A stretch of DNA of 64,000 bases from Streptomyces sp. HUAS CB01. Its GTDB lineage: Bacteria > Actinomycetota > Actinomycetes > Streptomycetales > Streptomycetaceae. Positions 23,192-31,260 of the stretch are shown piece after piece. Every line of letters starts with the position of its first letter. The stretch's first letter is position 1. The stretch is from the NCBI RefSeq assembly GCF_030406905.1, contig NZ_CP129137.1, positions 4,050,001 to 4,114,000 on the forward strand, given 5' to 3'. Both the position numbers and the translations under genes were made by a program. The notes under the pieces were generated by a model. It saw only the letters and a program-made list of their open reading frames with translations. It was not told where the DNA came from and ran no database searches.

Positions 23192-24136
23192 TCAGTCCCG
23201 CTGGGCGCCGGCCGGGAGCGAACGCAGCTCCATCGTGCGGGCGGTGGTGGAGGCGAAGCCGAAGTCGAGCAGCTTCGCGGCGTCCGTGAAGCGGTTGTCG
23301 CCGGTCGTCGAGGCGAGGACGACACCGGTGTAGGTCTTGCCGTTGCGCGTCGCGGCGAAGACGAGGCAGGGGCCCGCGGTCGTGCCGGTGCCGGTCTTCA
23401 CACCGATGGCGCCGCTGTAGGAACCCAGCAGCTTGTTGGTGTTGTACCAGGTGTACGTGCGGGTGCCGCCGGTGCTGGTCGTGGCCGCGGCCTTGTACGA
23501 CGTCGGCTTGACGACCTCACGGAAGACGGAGCTGCTCATCGCGTGACGGGCCAGCTTCGCCAGGTCCCACGGGGTCGTGTAGTTGTTCCCGGTCGTGGAG
23601 ATGCCGTCGAACGAGTCGAACTTGGTGTTGACCAGGCCGAGCTGCTTGGCCTTCGCGTTCATCTTGCCGATGAAGGACTTCGTGCGGGCGGAGGTCGTCG
23701 TGCCCGTGCCGAAGGTGTCGGCGAGGGCGTACGCGGCGTCGCAGCCGGACGGCAGCATCAGCCCGGAGAGCAGCTGGCGGACGGTGAGCTTGTCACCGGT
23801 GCGGAGGTCCGCGGTGCTGGCGCCCTCGCGGGCGACGTAGTTGCGGTACTCGGCCTTGACGGTGACCTTCTTGTTCAGGTCCACGCCCGGGATGGTGAGG
23901 ACCGTTATGGCCGTCACCAGCTTCGTCGTGCTCGCCATCTGGCGGCGCGTGTTGTTGGCCTTGCCGTAGACGGGCTTGCCGTCCGCCTGGTCCAGCAGGA
24001 AGCCGCCCTTGGCGGTGATGGACGGGATCGGCGTGGCCGCCTGTGCGGGGGCGGCCAGGGGCGAGGCCGTCAGCAGCAGACCACCCGCGAGAGCGACGGT
24101 GGCGGCGCGGCGCAGGCCCTTGTGGCTGGTTTTCAA
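23192..24136 (-). CDS. Secreted D-alanyl-D-alanine carboxypeptidase (peptidase S11)
   Basis: Exported penicillin-binding protein that trims the terminal D-Ala of peptidoglycan stems, limiting 4-3 cross-linking. I choose a TTG start at 24136 (GGAG 8 nt upstream), because it gives an ideal signal peptide: basic KTSHKGLRR, hydrophobic core, and cleavage near PAQA-ATP. No ATG or GTG gives one. The 314-residue protein has the serine motif STTK (S69, K72), a second motif SGC (130-132) in place of SxN, and KTG near 246. SGC is also found in other actinobacterial S11 enzymes. There is no C-terminal membrane anchor, so it is probably released or wall-bound. Confidence 0.88.
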   Translation of the reverse strand: MKTSHKGLRRAATVALAGGLLLTASPLAAPAQAATPIPSITAKGGFLLDQADGKPVYGKANNTRRQMASTTKLVTAITVLTIPGVDLNKKVTVKAEYRNYVAREGASTADLRTGDKLTVRQLLSGLMLPSGCDAAYALADTFGTGTTTSARTKSFIGKMNAKAKQLGLVNTKFDSFDGISTTGNNYTTPWDLAKLARHAMSSSVFREVVKPTSYKAAATTSTGGTRTYTWYNTNKLLGSYSGAIGVKTGTGTTAGPCLVFAATRNGKTYTGVVLASTTGDNRFTDAAKLLDFGFASTTARTMELRSLPAGAQRD

Positions 24137-24388
24137 AGGAAACGCTCCGAATAGTCGCGTATGCGTCGAAAGCCTGGGCTTCCAAAGTCGATTGGGACCT
24201 GAAGAAAGAACGATCCCGATAGAAGACACGTGAGGGGGGTGAAGGGATGTACGGATGTGGCGTGTGTCTCGCAGGACTTTCCGGGTCTGTCCTCGTGCTC
24301 CCGGGCCGGCTCCCGCACGCCGCGCGGTCCCGCCCTCCGCTCCGTCCTGCATGGTGGACACGAGCTGCTGTTGCACACCTGTTGTATC

Positions 24389-24394
24389 TATGCT
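24389..24394 (+). promoter_or_regulatory. Putative -10 box for a leaderless gntR-MFS mRNA
   Basis: TATGCT ends 6 nt before the ATG at 24401. A TTGCAC lies 12 bp upstream, too close for an ideal -35. No Shine-Dalgarno sequence is present. Confidence 0.5.
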
Positions 24395-24400
24395 GTGCGC

Positions 24401-25054
24401 ATGCCCGCCGCCCCCGTGAGACAGCCCCCTGCCGCCGAACGCGTCTACGCCCACATCAAGCAGGCCGTCCTCGACCGCCGCTACGAGGGCGGCACCCTGC
24501 TCACCGAGGGCGAACTCGCCGAGGCCGTCGGGGTCTCCCGCACCCCCGTCCGCGAGGCACTCCTCAAACTGGAGATGGAAGGGCTCCTCAAGCTCTATCC
24601 GAAGAAGGGCGCGCTCGTCCTCGCCGTCTCCGCGCAGGAGATCGCCGACGTCGTCGAAACCCGGCTCCTGGTCGAGGAGTTCGCCGTCCGCCGGGCCGTC
24701 CCCGCCCCGCCCTGGCTGATCGAACGCCTGGAGGAACTGCTCGAGGAGCAGAAGCGGCGCGCCGAGTCCGGCGACCTCGCCGAGGTCGCCGTCACCGACC
24801 GCTGCTTCCACGCGGAGATCGTCCGCCACGCCGGCAACGAGATCCTCTCCCGCCTCTACGACCAGCTCCGCGACCGCCAGTTGCGGATGGGCGTCGCCGT
24901 CATGCACTCGCACCCCGACCGCATCGCCAAGAACATCGCCGAGCACGCCGAGATGCTGGACGCCATCAGGACCGGTGACACCGAGCGGGCCGCCGCCTGC
25001 GTGCACCAGCACCTGAGCTGGGTCAAGGTGCTGGTCCGGGGTGAGGAGCGGTGA
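24401..25054 (+). CDS. GntR family transcriptional regulator (FCD/FadR-type)
   Basis: A 217-residue regulator. The winged helix (about 10-75) has the GntR pattern AAERVYAHIKQAVLDRRYEGGTLLTE in spaced blocks, then LAEAVGVSRTPVREALLKLEMEGLL. The C-terminal helical FCD effector domain (about 85-210) has the metal/ligand-type residues VETRLLVEEFAVR, DRCFHAEIVRHAGNEIL and the late H in EHAEMLDAI. FCD regulators sense carboxylic acids or similar metabolites. It overlaps the MFS gene by GTGA, so it almost surely controls that transporter. The start codon follows a -10 box directly. Confidence 0.88.
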   Translation: MPAAPVRQPPAAERVYAHIKQAVLDRRYEGGTLLTEGELAEAVGVSRTPVREALLKLEMEGLLKLYPKKGALVLAVSAQEIADVVETRLLVEEFAVRRAVPAPPWLIERLEELLEEQKRRAESGDLAEVAVTDRCFHAEIVRHAGNEILSRLYDQLRDRQLRMGVAVMHSHPDRIAKNIAEHAEMLDAIRTGDTERAAACVHQHLSWVKVLVRGEER

Positions 25055-26352
25055 ACCGGGAGTCCGCCGCACTGCCCGGCGATCCCCCCGGCGGGCGCCG
25101 GGCGGCCCTCGTCTGGGGCATCGGGGTCGCCGTCTACTTCGTCGCCGTCATCTTCCGCACGTCGCTGGGCGTCGCCGGACTCGACGCCGCCGACCGCTTC
25201 GACGTCAACGCCTCCGCGCTCTCGACCTTCTCCATACTCCAACTGCTCGTCTACGCGGGCATGCAGATACCCGTCGGCCTCATGGTCGACCGGCTCGGCA
25301 CCAAGAAGGTGCTCACCCTCGGCGTCGTCCTCTTCACCGCCGGACAGCTCGGCTTCGCACTTTCCCCCTCCTACGGCACGGCCCTCGCCGCACGGGCCCT
25401 TCTCGGCTGCGGCGACGCGATGACCTTCATCAGCGTGCTGCGGCTCGGCTCCCGCTGGTTCCCCGCCCGTCGCGGCCCGTTCGTCGCCCAGGTCGCCGCG
25501 CTGTTCGGCATGGCGGGCAACCTGGTCTCCACGATCGTGGTCTCCCGGATGCTGGACGGCCTCGGCTGGACCGCCACCTTCGCGGGCAGCGCGGCGGCCG
25601 GAGCGGTCGTTCTCGTCCCGCTCGTCCTCTTCCTCAAGGACCACCCCGAGGGCCGGGAACCGCCACCCGCCGAGCACGCCGGGGCGGCCTTCGTCCGCCG
25701 GCAGATCGCGCTCTCCTGGCGCGAACCCGGCACCCGGCTCGGGATGTGGGTGCACTTCACCACCCAGTTCCCCGCGATGGTGTTCCTGCTGCTGTGGGGA
25801 CTGCCGTTCCTCGTCGAGGCCCAGCGGCTCTCCCGGGAGACCGCGGGCGGGCTGCTCACCCTCGTGGTCGTGTCCAACATGGTGGTGGGACTGGTCTACG
25901 GCCAGATCATCGCCCGGCACCACGCCGCACGGGCGCCCCTCGCCCTCGGCACGGTCGCGGCGACGGCCACGGTCTGGGCCGCCACCCTCGCCCACCCCGG
26001 CGACCGGGCCCCGATGTGGTTGCTGATCACCCTGTGCGCCGTCCTCGGCGCCTGCGGACCCGCCTCGATGATCGGCTTCGACTTCGCCCGGCCCGCCAAT
26101 CCGCCGGAGCGCCAGGGGACGGCGTCCGGCATCGTCAACATGGGCGGCTTCGTGGCCTCCATGACCACGCTGCTGGCGGTGGGCGTGCTGCTGGACGTCA
26201 CAGGCGACGACTACCGCATCGCGTTCTCGTCCGTCTTCGTCCTGGAGACGCTGGGCGTGACGCAGATCCTGCGACTGCGGGCCCGCACCGCACGGCGGGA
26301 GCGGGAGCGGCTGGTGGCGAGCCGGGTCGAAGCGGTGCACGTCCCGGCGTGA
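25051..26352 (+). CDS. Major facilitator superfamily transporter
   Basis: A 433-residue, roughly 12-helix membrane transporter. The loop 2-3 MFS signature appears as GLMVDRLGTKKVLTLGVVLF, with conserved GxxxDRxGxxK. The first helix region (VWGIGVAVYFVAVIFRTSLGVAGL) and RALLGCGDAMTFISVLRLGSRWF in helices 4-5 resemble the nitrate/oxalate/sugar-phosphate-like MFS group. The substrate is not determinable; with an FCD-GntR regulator, an organic acid is plausible. It starts with GTG overlapping the regulator stop. The C-terminal tail is Arg-rich and cytoplasmic. Confidence 0.87.
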   Translation: MNRESAALPGDPPGGRRAALVWGIGVAVYFVAVIFRTSLGVAGLDAADRFDVNASALSTFSILQLLVYAGMQIPVGLMVDRLGTKKVLTLGVVLFTAGQLGFALSPSYGTALAARALLGCGDAMTFISVLRLGSRWFPARRGPFVAQVAALFGMAGNLVSTIVVSRMLDGLGWTATFAGSAAAGAVVLVPLVLFLKDHPEGREPPPAEHAGAAFVRRQIALSWREPGTRLGMWVHFTTQFPAMVFLLLWGLPFLVEAQRLSRETAGGLLTLVVVSNMVVGLVYGQIIARHHAARAPLALGTVAATATVWAATLAHPGDRAPMWLLITLCAVLGACGPASMIGFDFARPANPPERQGTASGIVNMGGFVASMTTLLAVGVLLDVTGDDYRIAFSSVFVLETLGVTQILRLRARTARRERERLVASRVEAVHVPA

Positions 26353-26634
26353 GCCACGCGGTGCGCGCCGGGGGCGGACGCGAACCCGCGTGCCTGGACG
26401 GCCGCACGCCCACCCGCCGGACGTTGCAGGGCCGCCGCCGCGTGCCGACCATCACCGAGGCGGAGTTCCCGGCGTGCCGCGAGGCCGTCGAGCGCGACGG
26501 CCGGACCGCCGGCGCCCGGGCGCCGGCGAACCACAGGCCACGGCGCCGCGGGCCGCTGACGGACCGCCGGCGCCCCGGGCCGCTGACGGACCACAAGCCC
26601 GGCGCCACTGGTCATCGCGGCGACGGGCCAGGAC
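26353..26634. other. Gene-poor stretch between MFS and maleylpyruvate-isomerase-like genes
   Basis: 282 bp. A GTG overlapping the MFS stop opens a frame that runs to 26699, but its product is Arg/Pro/Gly low complexity and ends antisense to the next gene, so it is not called. A 16-nt direct repeat occurs at 26550-26565 and 26577-26592. Confidence 0.5.
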
Positions 26635-27459
26635 CTAAGGCGTCACCGCGAACGATTCCAGGATCGCCGCCGCGAGGTCGGCGTCGCCCTCGATCTTGAT
26701 CCGGTCGGCCACGGCCGCCGGCCTCACCCGACCCGCCGCCAGCCGCACGTACGTCTCCCAGTCCAGCGCCAGCGTCGCGGCCGGGCCCAGCGAGGGCGCG
26801 CCGTCGATGGTGCCGCGCCCGTCCGCGTCGACCCGCACCGTCCGCAGGAACTCCACAGGACCGTGCACGTCGAAGACCACGGCCGAATGCGGCGGCGCCC
26901 CGGCGTCCTTGGCGACGACCCTCGGCAGTACCGCGAGGAAGTTGTCACGGGCGACGAGCGCGCCGGGGGAGTCGAGGTTGCCCGGCTTGTCCAACGCGAC
27001 GCGCAGGTCCTGTTCGTGCACCCAGATGTCGAACGCCCGCATCCGGTAGGCGAGTTCCAGCGTCTGCTCCGCACCGAGCGGAGCACGCACCAGCGTGTCG
27101 GGCGCCCGGTTCTCGTTCCGCAGCTGCCGGTTCCGCCGGATGATCGTGTACTCGAGCTCGGAGGTCATCTCCGGCGCCGTGTGGTGCCGGCGCACATCGA
27201 CCTGCATCTCCATATAGCGGGCGAACTCGCTGCGCACATGGTAGAGATCGCGCGGCAGGGTGTGGATCGGGCGCGGGTCGCCGAGCATCTCGCACTCCAT
27301 GCCGATGACGTGCGACACGATGTCGCGCACCGACCAGCCGGGGCACGGCGTCGCGCGGTTCCACTCCCCCTCGGTGAGCGGCTGCACCAGCTCGGATATG
27401 GCTTCGACGGAGTGGGCCCAGGCGTCGGCGTAGGTCTGGAGACTGGGATGGACGGTCAC
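26635..27459 (-). CDS. Maleylpyruvate isomerase family (mycothiol-type DinB-like) protein
   Basis: A 274-residue soluble protein. The N-terminal four-helix DinB/MDMPI domain has TEGEWNRATPCPGWSVRDIVSHVIGME in consecutive blocks. The His in the SHVIGME segment, with later His/Glu positions in FDIWVHEQDLR, matches the three metal ligands of this superfamily. The C-terminal ~100 residues form an SCP2-like sterol-carrier fold (VRVDADGRGTIDG, IKIEGDADLAAAIL). In actinobacteria these proteins are linked to mycothiol-dependent isomerisation or detoxification. The substrate is unknown. The GTG start follows GAGGGG. Confidence 0.82.
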   Translation of the reverse strand: MTVHPSLQTYADAWAHSVEAISELVQPLTEGEWNRATPCPGWSVRDIVSHVIGMECEMLGDPRPIHTLPRDLYHVRSEFARYMEMQVDVRRHHTAPEMTSELEYTIIRRNRQLRNENRAPDTLVRAPLGAEQTLELAYRMRAFDIWVHEQDLRVALDKPGNLDSPGALVARDNFLAVLPRVVAKDAGAPPHSAVVFDVHGPVEFLRTVRVDADGRGTIDGAPSLGPAATLALDWETYVRLAAGRVRPAAVADRIKIEGDADLAAAILESFAVTP

Positions 27460-27624
27460 GGAACCCCTCGGCGGTCGTGCGCGGGCTGGGTGCAGGCGGC
27501 TGCCGGGGGTCCTGGGGGTGACCCCCGGGAGAGAACAGTACGCTGCCCTTGGGCACCCCGGCAGTGCTTTCGTGTGACGATCGTAGGCCCGTGTTGACGG
27601 CTCGAATGCCAGGACGGTGGTAGT

Positions 27625-28428
27625 GTGCGCGCCTCACTCATCCAGATCGCAGTAGACCGGGACGAACCGGTGGATTCCCGCCGTCGCCGAGCGGCCGAAC
27701 TGGTGGGGGAACAGCGCGGGTCCGACCTCGTCGTCCTCCCCGAACTCTGGCCCGTCGGGGCCTTCGCGTACGAGTCCTTCGAGACGGAGGCCGAGACGCT
27801 GGACGGCCCGACCCGCCGCATCATGGCGAAGGCCGCTGCCGATGCGGGAGTCTGGCTGCACGCCGGCTCCGTCGTCGAACGGGCCCCCGACGGCCGCCTC
27901 TTCAACACCTCGCTCGTCCTCTCCCCCGAGGGGCGCCTCGCCGCCGTCTACCGCAAGATCCACCGCTTCGGCTTCGACAAGGGCGAGGCCGTGATGATGG
28001 CCGCGGGCGAGGACCTGGTGACCGTACGGCTGCCGGAGGCCACCCTCGGCCTCGGCACCTGCTACGACCTGCGCTTCCCGGAGCTCTTCCGCGGTCTGGT
28101 CGACGCCGGTGCCGACGTCCTCGTCGTCCCCGCGGGCTGGCCCGAGCGGCGCCGTGCCCACTGGACCCTCCTGGCGCGGGCCCGCGCGGTCGAGAACCAG
28201 GCGTACGTCCTCGCCTGCGGCACCGCCGGCACCCACGCGGGCGTGGAGCAGGCGGGCCACAGCATCGTCGTCGACCCCTGGGGAGACGTGCTCGCGGAGG
28301 CGGGCGCCGGCGAGGAGGTCCTCACGGTCGACCTCGACCCGAAGAAGCCGGCGGCGACCCGCGACCAGTTCCCGGCCCTCAAGGACCGCCGGCTGGGCCT
28401 GGCACCGCCGGCCGCCGCCCGGCCCTGA
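27625..28428 (+). CDS. Carbon-nitrogen hydrolase (nitrilase superfamily, Nit/omega-amidase-like)
   Basis: A 267-residue cytosolic hydrolase. The catalytic Glu-Lys-Cys triad of the nitrilase superfamily is visible: Glu in LPELWPVG, Lys in YRKIHRFGFDKGE, and Cys in GTCYDLRFPELFR. The second structural Glu is also in place. Length and motif wording fit the Nit1/2 branch, whose members deaminate alpha-ketoglutaramate or repair deaminated glutathione-like thiols. In a mycothiol producer the exact substrate is open. The GTG start has weak purine-rich sequence upstream (AGGACGGTGG). Confidence 0.85.
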   Translation: MRASLIQIAVDRDEPVDSRRRRAAELVGEQRGSDLVVLPELWPVGAFAYESFETEAETLDGPTRRIMAKAAADAGVWLHAGSVVERAPDGRLFNTSLVLSPEGRLAAVYRKIHRFGFDKGEAVMMAAGEDLVTVRLPEATLGLGTCYDLRFPELFRGLVDAGADVLVVPAGWPERRRAHWTLLARARAVENQAYVLACGTAGTHAGVEQAGHSIVVDPWGDVLAEAGAGEEVLTVDLDPKKPAATRDQFPALKDRRLGLAPPAAARP

Positions 28429-28541
28429 CGCTCCGCGGGCCCCGCCCCCCGTGCCGCCGCGACCCGGCGCGGCATCCCGGGAGGGGCGGCATCTCGCGGA
28501 CCCGGCGCTGGACCGCCCGGGGGCACGCACTCCGGAAGTGG

Positions 28542-28547
28542 CACCCT
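28542..28547 (+). promoter_or_regulatory. Putative -10 box for a leaderless NHL/thioredoxin mRNA
   Basis: CACCCT, 7 nt before the ATG at 28555. It departs from TANNNT at the first base, so confidence is lower. Confidence 0.35.
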
Positions 28548-28554
28548 TGAACGC

Positions 28555-30372
28555 ATGAACGCCGCTTCCCCCGCGCCCCGCCGCCGTGCCCGTGTCCGTG
28601 CCCCCGAGCTGATCGGCAAGGGCGGCTGGCTGAACACCGGAGGCAACGAGCTGACCCTCGCCGACCTGCGAGGACGCATCACCATTCTCGATTTCTGGAC
28701 GTTCTGCTGCATCAACTGTCTGCACGTCCTGGACGAGCTTCGCGAGCTCGAGGAGAAGCACCGCGACACCACGGTGATCATCGGTGTGCACTCGCCGAAG
28801 TTCGTGCACGAGGCCGAGCACCGGGCCGTCGCCGACGCCGTCGAGCGGTACGAGGTCCACCATCCCGTCCTCGACGACCCCGAGCTCGCGACCTGGAAGC
28901 AGTACGCGGTCCGGGCGTGGCCGACGCTCGTGGTGATCGACCCCGAGGGGTACGTCGTCGCGCAGCACGCCGGGGAGGGCCACGCGCATGCCATCGAGCG
29001 GCTCGTGGAGCAGCTGGAGATCGAGCACGAGGCGAAGGGGACCCTGCGGCGGGGGGACGGGCCCTATGTGCCGCCGGAGCCGGTCGCGACGGATCTGCGC
29101 TTCCCGGGGAAGGCCGTGCGGCTGCCCTCCGGGGGGTTCCTGGTCTCGGATTCGACGCGGCACCAGCTGGTCGAGCTGGAGGCGGACGGCGAGACCGTCG
29201 TGCGGCGGATCGGCGACGGTGACTTCCGCGAGCCGCAGGGGCTGGCGCTGCTGCCGTCGGGGAAGGTGATCGTCGCCGACACCGTGAACCACGCCCTGCG
29301 GACGTTCGACCCCGGGACCGGCGCGATCGAGCGGGTGGCGGGGACGGGGCGGCAGTGGTGGCAGGGGTCGCCGACGTCGGGGCCGGCGCTGGAGGTGGAT
29401 CTGTCCTCGCCGTGGGACGTGGCCTGGTGGCAGGGCAAGGTGTGGATCGCGATGGCGGGTGTCCACCAGCTGTGGACGTACGACCCGGAGACCGGCACGG
29501 TCGAGGTGGCCGCCGGCACCACCAACGAGGGCCTGGTGGACGGCCCGGCGGCCGAGGCGTGGTTCGCGCAGCCCTCCGGTCTGGCCGCGACCGAGGACCG
29601 GCTGTGGATCGCGGACGCGGAGACGTCCGCGCTGCGCTGGATCGGCACCGACGGTGTCGTGCACACCGCGGTCGGTACCGGTCTCTTCGACTTCGGGCAC
29701 CGCGACGGGGAAGCCGGACAGGCCCTGCTCCAGCACCCGTTGGGTGTCACCGCGCTGCCCGACGGTTCGGTGGCGGTGTCGGACACGTACAACCACGCGC
29801 TCCGTCGCTACGATCCGGCGACCGGGACGGTGACGACCCTTGCGACCGATCTGCGCGAGCCGTCCGGCGCGGTGCTGGACGGCGACGAGATCGTCGTCGT
29901 GGAGTCGGCGCGGCACCGGCTGACGCGGCTGCGGCTGCCCGAGGAGGCCGTCCGGGTGGAGGCGGTGGCGCACCGTACGCAGCGTGCGGCCACCGAGGTG
30001 GCGCCGGGGACGCTGCGGCTCGACGTGGTCTTCCAGGCGCCCGAGGGGCAGAAGCTCGACACCCGTTACGGCCCCTCGACCAGGCTGCTGGTGTCGTCGA
30101 CCCCGCCGGAGCTGCTGGCCGCGGGCGAGGGTGCCGGCACGGACCTGTTCCGGGAGCTGGAGCTGAATCCGGCGGTGACGGAAGGCGTGCTGCACGTGTC
30201 GGCGATGGCGGCCTCGTGCGACGATCCGGCTGGGGGCACCTCCCGGTCGGAGACTGGGGGAGAGTATCCGGCGTGCCATGTGCACCAGCAGGACTGGGGT
30301 GTTCCGGTCCGGGTGACGCGCGACGGTGTGGCGCGGCTGCCGCTGGTGCTCGCGGGTATGGACGACGCGTAG
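28555..30372 (+). CDS. Thioredoxin-like / NHL-repeat protein (NHLRC2 type)
   Basis: A 605-residue soluble protein combining an N-terminal thioredoxin-like domain (about 18-160) with an NHL beta-propeller (about 175-470) and a C-terminal beta-rich domain. The redox motif is DFWTFCCINC, with C52 and C55 as the CxxC pair. Propeller blades show repeated patterns such as VIVADTVNHALRTFD, LWIADAETSALRWI and VAVSDTYNHALRRYD. The domain order matches animal NHLRC2 and its bacterial homologues, whose biochemical role is unclear. Near residues 560-570 the peptide GGTSRSETGGE comes from a 32-bp palindromic element (30231-30262) inserted without breaking the frame. Confidence 0.88.
   Translation: MNAASPAPRRRARVRAPELIGKGGWLNTGGNELTLADLRGRITILDFWTFCCINCLHVLDELRELEEKHRDTTVIIGVHSPKFVHEAEHRAVADAVERYEVHHPVLDDPELATWKQYAVRAWPTLVVIDPEGYVVAQHAGEGHAHAIERLVEQLEIEHEAKGTLRRGDGPYVPPEPVATDLRFPGKAVRLPSGGFLVSDSTRHQLVELEADGETVVRRIGDGDFREPQGLALLPSGKVIVADTVNHALRTFDPGTGAIERVAGTGRQWWQGSPTSGPALEVDLSSPWDVAWWQGKVWIAMAGVHQLWTYDPETGTVEVAAGTTNEGLVDGPAAEAWFAQPSGLAATEDRLWIADAETSALRWIGTDGVVHTAVGTGLFDFGHRDGEAGQALLQHPLGVTALPDGSVAVSDTYNHALRRYDPATGTVTTLATDLREPSGAVLDGDEIVVVESARHRLTRLRLPEEAVRVEAVAHRTQRAATEVAPGTLRLDVVFQAPEGQKLDTRYGPSTRLLVSSTPPELLAAGEGAGTDLFRELELNPAVTEGVLHVSAMAASCDDPAGGTSRSETGGEYPACHVHQQDWGVPVRVTRDGVARLPLVLAGMDDA
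30231..30262 (+). repeat. REP-like palindromic repeat inside the NHL gene
   Basis: TGGGGGCACCTCCC...CTGGGGGAG. The arms CTCCC and GGGAG flank a short loop. From memory, sequences of this layout are frequent between genes in streptomycete genomes. Here one sits inside a coding sequence. Confidence 0.6.
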
Positions 30373-30421
30373 CCGGTCCCGGCGGTGCGGCCCGGCGGGT
30401 GGGGGTGGCGACCGGGCGGGG

Positions 30422-30793
30422 TCAGTGGAACAGGCCCTGCTCGGTGGGCTCGCGCCCCGCTGCGGCGTCGAGGCAGCCGGTCACCCACAGACCGGGGTTG
30501 TGGGTGGCCCGGCGCGCTCCGGCGCCTTCCCGGAGCAGCCGGGCGCATCCGCCGTCGAGGAGTTCCTTCGTCCGCTCGCCGGTGACGTCCGCCTTCCGGA
30601 TGCGGTTGGCGAGCAGGTAGCCGCCTTCGTAGGCGACGTCGTCGGCCCACGGCGGACGGTCGTTGTAATGGTGGATGAGCAGTCCGGCGAGGGTGACGAC
30701 GACCGCGGCCGCCGCTGCGAGCACGGCGGCGCGCTTCTTCCGGGACGGGCCCCGATGACGCACGAGGGCCGTCCCCTGTCCCAGGAGAACCAT
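30422..30793 (-). CDS. Small single-pass membrane protein of unknown function
   Basis: No family recognised. From the ATG at 30793 the product has 123 residues: a basic start (HRGPSRKKR), one transmembrane helix (AAVLAAAAAVVVTLAGLLIHHY), then an outside domain of about 85 residues with two Cys (GGCARLL and TGCLDAA) that could form a disulfide. A GTG at 30802 would add three residues. The ATG directly follows a perfect 31-nt palindrome that also contains the only plausible ribosome-binding site (GGCAGGG, 8 nt upstream), so translation or transcription may be controlled there. It lies downstream of the DUF6458 gene on the same strand, separated by a hairpin. Confidence 0.6.
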   Translation of the reverse strand: MVLLGQGTALVRHRGPSRKKRAAVLAAAAAVVVTLAGLLIHHYNDRPPWADDVAYEGGYLLANRIRKADVTGERTKELLDGGCARLLREGAGARRATHNPGLWVTGCLDAAAGREPTEQGLFH

Positions 30794-30824
30794 GCGAAAC
30801 ACCCTGCCCGGCAGGGTGTTTCGC
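30794..30824. promoter_or_regulatory. Perfect 31-nt palindrome abutting a start codon
   Basis: 15-bp arms GCGAAACACCCTGCC and GGCAGGGTGTTTCGC around one central base. It ends at the base just before the ATG of the small membrane-protein gene and contains its putative ribosome-binding site. It could act as an operator at DNA level or as an RNA hairpin that hides the ribosome-binding site. Confidence 0.7.
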
Positions 30825-30853
30825 AGTTGTCAGCGGATGTCAGGGGATGCCGG

Positions 30854-30886
30854 CGGACGCCGGCCGGGGTGTGCGGCCGGCGTCCG
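30854..30886 (-). terminator. Hairpin after the DUF6458 gene
   Basis: Perfect 13-bp stem CGGACGCCGGCCG with a 7-nt loop, about 37 nt past the stop codon on the minus strand. Confidence 0.65.
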
Positions 30887-30922
30887 GGTCCGATCCTCGC
30901 AGTGCCGCCGGCCGGTGCCGTG

Positions 30923-31150
30923 TCAGCGCTCGTAGCCGCTCCGCGGCTCCTCCACCACGGTCGGGGCGACCGGGGGCACGACCGCGCGGCGACGGCGCGC
31001 GATGCTGGTGAAGGTGGCGACGCCGATGATGCCGACGGCCATCATGATCAGCCCGACCAGGTCGAGGTTGACGCTCTCGGTCTTCCAGTCGGTCGCGAAG
31101 GTGAGAATCGCCCCCGCGCCGATCAGCAGGATGCAGCCTCCCAGGCCCAT
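30923..31150 (-). CDS. DUF6458-type small membrane protein
   Basis: A 75-residue protein with two transmembrane helices (GLGGCILLIGAGAILTFATDW and LVGLIMMAVGIIGVATFTSI) joined by a short loop carrying the WKTESVNLDLVG segment. A basic stop-transfer ARRRR and a Pro/Val/Glu-rich cytoplasmic tail follow. Small two-helix proteins of this pattern (DUF6458) are common in actinobacteria and have no known function. The ATG has a clear GGAGG-type site (AGGAGGCGGAGATC) upstream. The long open frame upstream of it is not supported. Confidence 0.75.
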   Translation of the reverse strand: MGLGGCILLIGAGAILTFATDWKTESVNLDLVGLIMMAVGIIGVATFTSIARRRRAVVPPVAPTVVEEPRSGYER

Positions 31151-31260
31151 GATCTCCGCCTCCTGTGTCGATGTAGGACCTCCGGGTACCCCGGTCCGCG
31201 ACACCTACGCAGGAAAGCGGCCCGGCGCCGGGCGGCTCTCGGCGGAGCGCCGGCGAGAGA

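Noticed and set aside
26349-26699. Possible small gene overlapping the MFS stop by GTGA
   Set aside because: Product is Arg/Pro/Gly low complexity, contains a DNA direct repeat and ends antisense to the next gene.
27511-27529. GC hairpin upstream of the maleylpyruvate-isomerase-like gene
   Set aside because: Short imperfect stem (8 of 9 pairs). It may be a 5' leader feature but is too weak to call.
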